Below, piece by piece: positions 52,576 to 61,543 of a stretch of DNA of 64,000 nt. The stretch's first letter is position 1. Every line of letters begins with the position of its first letter. The translations under genes were made by a program, and so were the position numbers. The stretch lies in assembly GCF_026626635.1 (NCBI RefSeq), contig NZ_JAPNKA010000001.1:11764501-11828500 (forward strand), written 5' to 3'. Origin of the DNA: Archangium lansingense (GTDB taxonomy: Bacteria > Myxococcota > Myxococcia > Myxococcales > Myxococcaceae). The notes below the pieces were generated by a model that saw only the letters and a list, made by a program, of their open reading frames with translations, made no database searches and was not told the origin of the DNA.

Positions 52576-53438
52576 CTACTCCTTCTCGACATCGCGGTGC
52601 CACAGCTGCACGCGCTGATGCTCCCCAACGAGGCGCTTGCGCAGCTCCTCGGCGATGGCCACCGAGCGGTGCTTGCCGCCCGTGCACCCCAGCGCCACCG
52701 TCAGGTAGGCCTTGCCCTCCTTCTGGTAGCGCGGGAAGAGGAACTGGCAGAGGTCCACCACCTTCTCCACGAACTGCTGCGTCTCCTCGCGGTCCAGCAC
52801 GTACGCCGCCACCCGCGGATCCTTCCCCGTGAGCCCCTTGAGCTCCGGGACGAAGTACGGGTTGGGCAGGAAGCGCACGTCGAACACCAGGTCCGCCTGC
52901 GGCGGCACCCCGTGCCGGAAGCCGAAGGACATGACGGACAGCGACGGACCGCTCGTCGGCTCCGGGTTGAAGCGCGCCTGCACCATGCGCTTCAGGTCGT
53001 GCACGTTGAGCACCGACGAGTCGATGACCTGGTCCGCCAGCTCCCTCAAGTCATGGAGCGCCTCGCGCTCGGCTTGAATCCCCTCGGACACGCTGCCGGT
53101 GGGCGCCAGCGGATGACGGCGGCGCGTCTCGCTGAAGCGTCGGATGAGGCTCTCGTCGCTCGCGTCCAGGAAGAGCACCTCCACGTGGTGCCCCGCCCGG
53201 CGCACCTCGTCCAGCACCCGCGGCGCATCCAGCAGGAAGATGCCCTCGCGAGCGTCCACCACCAGCGCCAGGTGCTCGAACTGCCCGCCCCCGGCCAGCT
53301 CCGTCAGCTTGGGCAGCAGCAGGATGGGTAGGTTGTCGATGCAGAAGAAGCCGACATCCTCCAGCGCGCGAATGGCGGTGGACTTACCCGAGCCGGACAT
53401 GCCCGTGATGATGACGACGTGCTTGGCGGGGGCCGTGT

Positions 53439-53442
<4 letters not shown>
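52576..53442 (-). CDS. rapZ: RapZ/YvcJ-family nucleotide-binding protein
   Basis: 288 residues from GTG 53442, overlapping the hprK stop (GTGA). The Walker A is GMSGSGKSTAIRALED (Gly14-Ser21). The C-terminal half has the family's FGFRHGVPPQADLVFDVRFLPN and CTGGKHRSVAIAEEL. In enterobacteria RapZ guides RNase E to the glmZ small RNA and binds glucosamine-6-phosphate; in other groups the function is less clear. It is usually linked to hprK or ptsN/ptsH genes, as here. Confidence 0.95.
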
Positions 53443-54404
<962 letters not shown>

Positions 54405-54440
54405 CGGCAAGGGTGGAATATCACCCGCCGGACCGTTTGC

Positions 54441-54464
54441 GTGGTGAACCCTGTGGTGAACCCT
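54441..54464. promoter_or_regulatory. Two perfect 12-base direct repeats between hprK and the mannosyltransferase gene
   Basis: GTGGTGAACCCT occurs twice in immediate tandem (54441-54452 and 54453-54464) in the 61-base gap between two divergent genes, ending one base before the plus-strand ATG. Tandem sites of this size suit a dimeric regulator or a slippage duplication. The repeat overlaps where the ribosome site for 54466 would be, and no good ribosome site is seen. Confidence 0.5.
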
Positions 54465-54465
54465 T

Positions 54466-55932
54466 ATGTCCGCCTCCCCCCCCACCGCTGAAGCCCCCGC
54501 CGAGCGGCTCCTCGCCCGGGCTGTTCTCGTCCTGAGCCTGGGGGTGGGGGCCGCACTCCGAGTGTGGTTGGCGCTCACGGAAGACGGGCTCTCGTGGCCG
54601 GATGAGATCTACCAGAGCCTGGAGCCAGCGCACCGGCTCGTCTTCGGCTACGGGATGCAGGCCTGGGAGTTCATCGAAGGGGCCCGCAACTGGACGCTGC
54701 CCGGGCTGGTGGCCGCGCTGTTCAAGCTGTCCACGCTGGTGGGCCTGGAGGAACCCCGGGGATACCTGGGCGTGACCCGAGGCGTTTTCGGACTGATAGG
54801 GGCTGCAACTGCGTGGGGCAGCTGGCGGCTGGCCCGAGCGTACGGAGCTTCGGCGCTGGCGGCGGCCGCGGGGGCCTCACTCTTCGCGCTCGCGGCCGTG
54901 CCCCTGTACTTCGCCCCCCGGGCCATGAGCGAGAACGCCTCCGCGCTGCCGGTGGTGCTGGGACTGGCGCTGGCGCTCGCTCCGGGGGCCTCGCGCCGCG
55001 CGGGGGTGGCAGGAGCCTCGCTGCTGGGGCTCGCCGTGCTGCTGCGCCTGCAGAATGGCGTCTTCTGCGTGGGTCTGCTCGGAGTGCTGGCGGCCCGGCG
55101 CGACTGGAGGGCCCTGCGCGACGCGCTGGCCGTGCTCGCCGGGTGGGCGCTCCTCTTCGGGCTGCTCGACAGGCTCACCTGGGGCCGCTGGTTCCACTCG
55201 GCCCTGGTGTACCTGGACTTCAACGTCGTGAAGAACGGGGCCGCTGGCTTCGGCACCGAGCCTTTCCACTTCTACAACCGCGTCCTGTTCCGGGCCATGA
55301 GCGGTGTCACCCTGGTGACGGTGGTGCTGGCGCTGTTCGCGGCGCGGCGGGCCCCTGGGCTGCTCGGAGTGGCCGCCGCCTTCTACCTCCTCCACGCACT
55401 GCAGCCGCACAAGGAGCTGCGCTTCCTGGTCCCCGTGCTGCCCCTGTTCGCCGCGATCGCCGGCGTGGGGCTGGACACGGTGATGCGCCACCTGCCGCCC
55501 TCCCCCGCCCGGCTCGCCCTGCCACTGGTGGTGGTGGCGGTGGCGGGCTTCTCCGGCCTGCGCATAAGCGGGCTGACCTTCCGGGACCTCGGGCAGTACC
55601 CGGGGCCGAAGTCCCTCCAGAACGCCTGGGACGACTTCGGTCCCGTCAACCGCCTGCTCATCACCGCCGGCCGGCTCCCGGACGTGTGCGGCCTGAAGGT
55701 GGAGGCGGCGCACCTGGCATGGACGGGTGGCTACAGCTACTTCCACCGCGACGTGCCCCTCTATGCGCACAACGGTCCGGGGCGCGAGTCCGGCCTCTAC
55801 AGCCACGTGCTCACCGTGTCCGGCGCCGTGGCCGATGGCCAGGTGGTGGCCTCCGAGGGCCCCTTCGCCCTGGTGCGCCTGCCCAGTGGCCACTGCGCTC
55901 CGGATCCGGCCTGGTCCGCGCGCCTTCCGTGA
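54466..55932 (+). CDS. GT22-like (ALG9/PIG-B type) polytopic mannosyltransferase
   Basis: 488 residues with about ten hydrophobic segments. An early acidic motif (SWPDEIYQSLEPAHRLVFG) is followed by WTLPGLVAALF. Near residue 315 comes HPHKE-like QPHKELRFLVPVLPLFA. The HKE-RF element is the hallmark of family GT22, the lipid-phosphosugar-dependent mannosyltransferases best known from eukaryotic N-glycan and GPI synthesis. The enzyme would use a polyprenyl-phosphate sugar on the outer face of the membrane. No ribosome site is clear. It diverges from hprK across 61 bases; the function is inferred from the motif. Confidence 0.82.
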   Translation: MSASPPTAEAPAERLLARAVLVLSLGVGAALRVWLALTEDGLSWPDEIYQSLEPAHRLVFGYGMQAWEFIEGARNWTLPGLVAALFKLSTLVGLEEPRGYLGVTRGVFGLIGAATAWGSWRLARAYGASALAAAAGASLFALAAVPLYFAPRAMSENASALPVVLGLALALAPGASRRAGVAGASLLGLAVLLRLQNGVFCVGLLGVLAARRDWRALRDALAVLAGWALLFGLLDRLTWGRWFHSALVYLDFNVVKNGAAGFGTEPFHFYNRVLFRAMSGVTLVTVVLALFAARRAPGLLGVAAAFYLLHALQPHKELRFLVPVLPLFAAIAGVGLDTVMRHLPPSPARLALPLVVVAVAGFSGLRISGLTFRDLGQYPGPKSLQNAWDDFGPVNRLLITAGRLPDVCGLKVEAAHLAWTGGYSYFHRDVPLYAHNGPGRESGLYSHVLTVSGAVADGQVVASEGPFALVRLPSGHCAPDPAWSARLP

Positions 55933-55992
55933 ATCGACGTCCGCCCGCGAGACCATTTCCCCACGAGTACGGCCCTGCTAAGCCGAGGCCCC

Positions 55993-56337
55993 ATGCCCGA
56001 CTGCATCTTCTGCAAGATTCGCGACGGCCAGGTCCCCGCCAGGATCGTTCACCGGGATGAGCACTGCCTGGCCATCGAGGACATCAACCCCCAGGCGCCC
56101 ACGCACCTGCTCGTCATCCCGCTCGAGCACATCCCCACGATGAACGACCTCACCGAGGCGCACCGTGAGTTGGTGGGCCACCTGCACCTCACCGCCGCGA
56201 AGCTGGCCCGCCAGCGCGGTATCGCCGACAGGGGCTACCGGCTGGTGTTCAACACCTGGCGCGATGCCGGGCAGACGGTGTTCCACATCCACCTGCACCT
56301 GCTCGGTGGACGCCCCATGGAGTGGCCTCCGGGGTAG
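55993..56337 (+). CDS. HIT-family (HinT-like) nucleotide-binding protein
   Basis: 114 residues, the usual size. The opening MPDCIFCKIRDGQVPARIVH is typical, with two Cys that bind zinc in many members. The histidine triad is FHIHLHLLGG near residue 97, and DINPQAPTHLLVIPLEHI is conserved. HinT hydrolyses AMP-lysine and related phosphoramidates. It is 60 bases after the mannosyltransferase gene and may share its transcript. Confidence 0.95.
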   Translation: MPDCIFCKIRDGQVPARIVHRDEHCLAIEDINPQAPTHLLVIPLEHIPTMNDLTEAHRELVGHLHLTAAKLARQRGIADRGYRLVFNTWRDAGQTVFHIHLHLLGGRPMEWPPG

Positions 56338-56454
56338 AGGCGCCCACCCGGCTGCTCCACGGACAGGAGTCCCCGCACCTCCACATCGGCACCATGAGGT
56401 GCGGCATGCTATTCACGGACGACGCCGTCCGCTCACGGGGGTGACTCGCAAACC

Positions 56455-57216
56455 ATGTTCAGCGCAGCGACACCGCGTCGCAGTCGCCTCGCCTATTCCA
56501 CGCTCGCCCTGCTGTTGGCCGCGGCCGCTGGGACTGTCAACGCCACCAGCTTCTTCGCCTTCGGCCAGCACCTCACCCACATGACGGGGCACGTCACCGC
56601 GGTGGGCGAGGCGGTCGCCAGCGGGAAGTGGGAGGGCGCCCTGCTGGCCGGCCAGATGGTGCTCGCCTTCGTGGTGGGTGCCATCACCGCCGCAGCGCTG
56701 TTGGATGCCTCGCGCCACCGGCAGCGGGGCCGCCATGCTGGAGCCCTGCTCGTGGAACTGGTGACGCTCGGCGGGGTGGGCCTGTGGTTCCACGAGCACC
56801 CCGACAGCAACGAGCCCACGCTCATGTGGAGCCTGGCGTTCGCGATGGGCCTGCAGAACGCTCTCGTCACCCGCGTCTCCGGCGCCGTGGTGCGTACCAC
56901 CCACCTCACCGGCGTGCTCACGGACATCGGCATCCAGCTGGTGCGCATGGCCGTCTGGGTGCGCGACGGGGCCCGCGAGCGGGGCCTGCGGGGCCTCTGG
57001 CGCAAGATGTTGGACCTGCCCTCCGCCGAGCAGTTCGAGCGCACCCGGCTGCACGTGGGCCTGGCCCTCGCCTTCTTGCTGGGCAGCATCCTCGGCTCGG
57101 CGCTCTACCTGCGCTACGGCGCACCCGCCATGGCCATGCCCTGCGTGGTGCTGCTGCTGGTGATGGCGCTCGACGTCAGCCCCGCCGGAAGCCACGCGCC
57201 CGCCACGAGCCTCTAG
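56455..57216 (+). CDS. YoaK/DUF1275-family membrane protein
   Basis: 253 residues with six predicted hydrophobic segments. The features NATSFFAFGQHLTHMTGHVTAVG and FAMGLQNALVTRVSGAVVRTTHLTGVLTDIG are those of DUF1275 (YoaK). The function of the family is unknown; several members are near transport genes. The ATG at 56455 has no strong ribosome site. It is preceded by a 117-base gap and followed by a small lipoprotein gene. Confidence 0.88.
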   Translation: MFSAATPRRSRLAYSTLALLLAAAAGTVNATSFFAFGQHLTHMTGHVTAVGEAVASGKWEGALLAGQMVLAFVVGAITAAALLDASRHRQRGRHAGALLVELVTLGGVGLWFHEHPDSNEPTLMWSLAFAMGLQNALVTRVSGAVVRTTHLTGVLTDIGIQLVRMAVWVRDGARERGLRGLWRKMLDLPSAEQFERTRLHVGLALAFLLGSILGSALYLRYGAPAMAMPCVVLLLVMALDVSPAGSHAPATSL

Positions 57217-57339
57217 AGCAGGCTCCCGTGCGTCGAGGAACAACCGGGCGGGCGAGCGCTCCTGCCCGGTGTGGTCGCTCCCCTCTCCATCCCTACCTTC
57301 ATGGGACAGCACAGCCGCATTTCCGTCAGGAGAGAGACG

Positions 57340-57600
57340 ATGAAGCGCTGGTTGGGATGGACGATGGTTCTGGGGTTGGGCGGGGCGCTCGCCACGGGTT
57401 GTGCCTCCCGGCAGGAGGGCACCGGAACGGGTGGGTCTGGAGACCAGGGCGTCTCCATGGCGGTCCGAGAGAACCTCGGGCCCTACAAGATCAGCGCCCC
57501 GCAGGAAGTTCCGCGTGAGCGAAGGAACGCCCCCCTGGGCGTAGGCGCGGGGCCGGACAACGCCCGAAGGATGGCCCTGGAGCAGCTCAAGAACCCGTGA
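57340..57600 (+). CDS. Small lipoprotein, unknown function
   Basis: 86 residues from ATG 57340, with AGGAGAG nine bases upstream. The leader MKRWLGWTMVLGLGGALATGC ends in a lipobox Cys (residue 21), so the mature protein is about 65 residues of Gly/Ser/Arg-rich, probably disordered sequence. There is no family I recognise. It is convergent with the ABC ATPase gene (four bases between stops). Confidence 0.75.
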   Translation: MKRWLGWTMVLGLGGALATGCASRQEGTGTGGSGDQGVSMAVRENLGPYKISAPQEVPRERRNAPLGVGAGPDNARRMALEQLKNP

Positions 57601-57604
57601 GTCG

Positions 57605-58399
57605 CTAACGCCCCTCGGCCGTCCACCGTGCGCGCGGGGCGAACAGCCGCGCTCCCGAGGGCGCGCTCGCCATCTCCATGGGCACGCCATAGAGGGCCTC
57701 GAGCCGCTCGCGCTGGAGCACTTCCGGCGCGGGGCCCTGGGCCAGCACGTGCCCATCGCGCAACAGCAGCACGTGGGTGGCAAAGGCCGCCGCCAGGTTG
57801 ACGTCGTGGAGCACCGCCACCGCGCCCAGGCCCTTGTCCACCCGTGCGCGCACCCGCTCCAGCGCGCCCACCTGGTGGGCCACGTCGAGGAACGCAGTAG
57901 GCTCATCCAGCAGCAACAGCTTCGGTTGCTGGACCAGAGCACGAGCCAGCAACAGCATCCGGCGCTCGCCCCCTGACATGGCCTCGCAGGAGCGCTCCGC
58001 CAGGTACGCCACCCCGAGTTCCTCCAACACCGCGCGTGCCACCGCCTCGTCGCTCGCTGAGGTGAGGCCCCACAGGCCGAGGTGCGGACTGCGCCCCATC
58101 AACACCAGCTCCAGCCCGCTGAAGCCCTCGGCAGGCTCGAAGCTCTGCGGCACCCACGCCACGTTCTGGGCGAGTGCCCGCGCCTCCCACTCCGCCCGCT
58201 CCCGCCCCAGCAGCCGGATGTGGCCGCGCGTCCATGGCATGGCCCCGAGCACACTCTTCAGCAGCGTGCTCTTGCCAGTGCCGTTGGGTCCAAGCACAAC
58301 CCACAGCTCGCCGGCCCGCACAGCGCAGTCCACGCCGCGGAGCACGGGGGCGGGCCCATAACCGGCGCTGAGGCCCTGAATGTCGAGGAGCGTGTCCAC
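57605..58399 (-). CDS. ABC transporter ATPase of the iron-siderophore/cobalamin type, orphan
   Basis: 264 residues. GTG 58399 was chosen because the domain begins just after it (TLLDIQGLSAGYGPAPVLRGV). The Walker A is GPNGTGKSTLLKS, the Q-loop WVPQSFEP, the signature MSGGERRMLLLARAL (S-G-G-E, close to LSGGQ), and the Walker B LLLLDEPTAFLD with a His switch in VLHDVN. The order and the closing residues suit FecE/BtuD-like ATPases. There is no permease or binding-protein gene in the window. It lies 22 bases downstream of the kinase gene. Confidence 0.88.
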   Translation of the reverse strand: MDTLLDIQGLSAGYGPAPVLRGVDCAVRAGELWVVLGPNGTGKSTLLKSVLGAMPWTRGHIRLLGRERAEWEARALAQNVAWVPQSFEPAEGFSGLELVLMGRSPHLGLWGLTSASDEAVARAVLEELGVAYLAERSCEAMSGGERRMLLLARALVQQPKLLLLDEPTAFLDVAHQVGALERVRARVDKGLGAVAVLHDVNLAAAFATHVLLLRDGHVLAQGPAPEVLQRERLEALYGVPMEMASAPSGARLFAPRARWTAEGR

Positions 58400-58421
58400 G
58401 GCGCGTCGGCAGGGCTCCGCT

Positions 58422-61400
58422 TCAGGAGCCCTTCTTCCTCTTCTGAATCTCCCGCTGCAGCGCCCGCACCTTGCCGAGCAGCTCGGCGCTCTCGACATCC
58501 CCCATGTCCATCACCTCGGACTCGAGGTCCTCATAGCGGCTGCACAGCAGATCGAGACTCTCGCAGGCGTAGATGCGGGTGAGTGCCTTGTAGGCCACGC
58601 GCGTGCGGGCCCACTCCTTCTGCAGCATCGACTGATTGCGCGAGGACACGCGCTTGCGCGAGACGGGACGCTTGCTCGAAGCGGACGCCGTCGCGCTGGG
58701 CGGAGCCGCGAGCGGAGCGAGCAGGGACTGCTCCGGGGACAGGTCCTCGCCCAGGGGAGAACCTGTGCCCCCAGCCGGTGCAGCCTCGGGAGCCGCGGCG
58801 AGCGCCTCCGCCGGAGCAGCAGCCGTCCCCACGTCGGCCGGGACGGACGTGGGCTCCACCGTCCCGGTGCGCTCCGCATTCGCAGAAGCGACCTGCGGGG
58901 AGCCAGCCTCGGCGCCAGGCGCCGCGGCCTCGGAGGGTTTCGGAGCCTGGGCCGCCTTCTTCGGCGGCAAGAGAGGACGCGCTGGCGGAGGCTCCACCAC
59001 CGGCTCCGGCTCTTGATGCATGAAGAAGGAGACGGCCCCCAGACCACCGCCCACCAGCAGCAGCGCGGCGAGCACCCCGGCGATCCACTTCCACGCGAAC
59101 GGCCGTGTCGGGGTAGCCGTGCGGCGGGTGATCTCCTGCGGAACCTGCGGCTCCACCTCACCAGGAGTGTCACTCGTGGCCTCGCGCGTCTCGTTGCTCC
59201 GAGCGCTGATGGCCGCCACCCTCGAACTGGAGGACGTCGGGCGCGGGGAGACCACGGGCGTGCCCGTCGACGTCACGCGACGACGAGGCCGCCGCGTCTT
59301 GCCTCCCTGCGACACCTCATCGTCCGAGTCGCGCGTCAGCGATTCATCGAGCACCACGCGCGGCTGCGTGTCCTGGCGATACACGTCCTGCAGCACCACG
59401 CGCGGCTGTGTGTCCTCGTGGCCCGGAGCCGGCACCTGCATGCGCGGGTTCGTGTCCGCCAGACCGATGTCATCGCCCAACTCCATGCCAGTGACTGGCG
59501 CGGCGGAGTCCGGCTCCTCAGCCTCCCACTGGGGCTGGGACTCCCCCCATGCCGCCCCCCCAGCCTCACCCGTCTCGAAGGACACCGGAGGCGCCAAGCG
59601 AGACTCCTGCGCCGACTCGCTGGCGCTCAGCTCCTCGTCCGCGCGGAGCGGCTCCGACCAGATGGGGGTGTCCTCGATGCGCACCGGGCCGGGCTCGTCC
59701 GGGAGCGGCTGCTCCGCCAGGGGCATCGCCGGCAAGGTGACCGCTCCAGAGGACACCTGCACCTCGCGCGTCGGAGCCCCACCGAGGGTCGGCACAGACG
59801 GCACAAGCGGGACCCGCGGCGCGGGAGGCGCCAGTCCGCCGGAGAGAACAGAAGCCCGAGCCATCGCGGCCCGTGCCGCACCCGAGCCCGGTTCGGAGGA
59901 GAGCACTGGCGGAACGGCGGGCATGCCGGTCCGAGACATTCCCGCGGCCCTCAAGGCACCGGAGCCCGGTTCGGAGGAGAGCACTGGCGGAACGGCGGGC
60001 ATGCCGGTCCGAGACATTCCCGCGGCCCTCGAGGCACCGGAGCCCGGCTCCGGAGACAGCAGCGGAGAAGCGGCGGGAGCACGCGGAGCACTGGGAGCGG
60101 GGACTGGATTCCGAGGAGCCACGGGCGCCGTGAGCCCCGAGATGTCCACCGTGGGCGAGCCCCCTGAAGGCGAATGGCGCTCCTTCCTGGACTCCTCGAT
60201 GGCCTCCACTGCGACAGCAGGCCGAGTGGGCTCATCCACCACCGTGGCGGGCACGGCCGGCCGCGTCTCGCCGTCATCCCGCACCGGGCCACCCTCGCGG
60301 GTGCGCGGCGTGGGCTTGAAGGAGAGCGGCTCGATGGAGCCATCCAACCGGATTGTCTTCGGTGGCAGCTCCGATGGAGGCCTCGGAGGAACACCCTCCG
60401 GCATTCCGATGACCACGGGCTCCGGCTCGGCCGGACGTCCCGCCTCCCGGAGGCTCATGAGCAGCCGCCGCTCACCCTGGTACTCCGGGCCGAACAGCTC
60501 ATGCATGTACCGGCTGACGCTCTCTGGGCCCGCGGCGGGGTCCAACTCCAGCAGGCAGGCGTTCAGCTTCCCGCGCAGCTCCTCCGCCGTCTGGAAGCGC
60601 TGGGCCGGGTCCACCGCCAGCGCCTTCATCACCAGCTGCGTCACCGAGGGCGGCGCGAACGGCACCACCTCGCCCAGCGGCTGCACGTTCGGCTGCCCCA
60701 CCGCGGACATCAGCTCGCCCGGGGGCAGCAAGTCGAAGGGGTTCCTCCCGGAGATGAGCTCGTACAGGCACAGGCCCACCGCGTACAGGTCACTGCGCCT
60801 GTCCACCGGTTGGTGCTTCGCCTGCTCCGGCGACATGTAGAGGAACTTGCCGAGGATGATGCTCGGGTTCGTCTTCGCCGCGCTCAGCCGGCTCTTGGCC
60901 AGGCCGAAGTCGATGACCTTCACCTCCCCCTCGTAGGAGATGAGGATGTTCTGCGGAGAGATATCCCGGTGCACGAGGTTGAGCTCGCCCTCGTCATCTC
61001 CCTTCTTGCGGTGCGCGTAGGCGAGCGCGTCCAGCACCCGGCCCATCACGAACAGGACGAAGGTGAGAGGCAGCGGCTTCTGCCTGTCCCTGGCCCGCGC
61101 CGCCACCTTGCGCAGGTCCTTGCCGTCCACGTACTCGAGGGCCATGTACGCATCGCCCTCGTGCAGGCCCATGTCCAGCACCTGCGCGATGGAGCCATGC
61201 GACAGCTTCACCAGCGTGCGCGCCTCGCCCACGAAGCGCTCGACGAACTCCGGGTCCTCCGCGAGCTGCGGCAGTATCTTCTTGATGACGCACAGCTTCT
61301 CGAAGCCCTGTGCGCCCTCCAGCCGTGCGAGGAAGATTTCTCCCATCCCGCCGGTGGCGAGTTGGGACAGCAGCGTGTAGCGGCCGAACGGCACGGGCCG

Positions 61401-61439
61401 GAACGGACGCAGTCGAGCGTTCGAAGACGACGGGTTCAT
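58422..61439 (-). CDS. Large membrane Ser/Thr protein kinase with repetitive linker
   Basis: 1005 residues. Kinase domain about 19-300: glycine loop ATGGMGE, Lys53/54 (VIKKIL), catalytic HRDISPQNIL (Asp159), DFG 177-179, MSPEQAK activation-loop motif. A long Pro/Ala/Glu-rich linker follows, with two nearly identical 26-residue repeats (about 467-518) and two DTQPRVVL units. A membrane helix is at about 781-806 (WIAGVLAALLLVGGGLG), then a ~200-residue outer domain (SVDAAEG-like reading in other frames is not real) ending RALQREIQKRKKGS. It probably transmits an envelope signal to cytoplasmic targets. An FHA protein gene lies just upstream. Confidence 0.93.
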   Translation of the reverse strand: MNPSSSNARLRPFRPVPFGRYTLLSQLATGGMGEIFLARLEGAQGFEKLCVIKKILPQLAEDPEFVERFVGEARTLVKLSHGSIAQVLDMGLHEGDAYMALEYVDGKDLRKVAARARDRQKPLPLTFVLFVMGRVLDALAYAHRKKGDDEGELNLVHRDISPQNILISYEGEVKVIDFGLAKSRLSAAKTNPSIILGKFLYMSPEQAKHQPVDRRSDLYAVGLCLYELISGRNPFDLLPPGELMSAVGQPNVQPLGEVVPFAPPSVTQLVMKALAVDPAQRFQTAEELRGKLNACLLELDPAAGPESVSRYMHELFGPEYQGERRLLMSLREAGRPAEPEPVVIGMPEGVPPRPPSELPPKTIRLDGSIEPLSFKPTPRTREGGPVRDDGETRPAVPATVVDEPTRPAVAVEAIEESRKERHSPSGGSPTVDISGLTAPVAPRNPVPAPSAPRAPAASPLLSPEPGSGASRAAGMSRTGMPAVPPVLSSEPGSGALRAAGMSRTGMPAVPPVLSSEPGSGAARAAMARASVLSGGLAPPAPRVPLVPSVPTLGGAPTREVQVSSGAVTLPAMPLAEQPLPDEPGPVRIEDTPIWSEPLRADEELSASESAQESRLAPPVSFETGEAGGAAWGESQPQWEAEEPDSAAPVTGMELGDDIGLADTNPRMQVPAPGHEDTQPRVVLQDVYRQDTQPRVVLDESLTRDSDDEVSQGGKTRRPRRRVTSTGTPVVSPRPTSSSSRVAAISARSNETREATSDTPGEVEPQVPQEITRRTATPTRPFAWKWIAGVLAALLLVGGGLGAVSFFMHQEPEPVVEPPPARPLLPPKKAAQAPKPSEAAAPGAEAGSPQVASANAERTGTVEPTSVPADVGTAAAPAEALAAAPEAAPAGGTGSPLGEDLSPEQSLLAPLAAPPSATASASSKRPVSRKRVSSRNQSMLQKEWARTRVAYKALTRIYACESLDLLCSRYEDLESEVMDMGDVESAELLGKVRALQREIQKRKKGS
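59884..60039 (-). repeat. Two 78-base tandem repeats in the kinase linker
   Basis: Units 59884-59961 and 59962-60039 differ at one base of 78 and each encodes 26 residues including MSRTGMPAVPPVLSSEPGSG. A third, partial and diverged unit begins at 60040. Near-identity at the DNA level shows a recent duplication or ongoing copy-number change by slippage. The reading frame is kept because 78 is a multiple of three. Confidence 0.9.
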
Positions 61440-61543
61440 GCCGGACGCTGGGCGCTCATGCTCGCAAGGGGGGCACCCATGCTCGCATTGTTCTGGGTCC
61501 GAGTGCGAGCCTCAGCCCAACACCACAACCACACCACCCCACC

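Noticed and set aside
58531..59173. Arg-rich open frames antisense or out of frame in the kinase C-terminal region
   Set aside because: They have no motif and overlap a kinase with a clear membrane helix and continuous frame.
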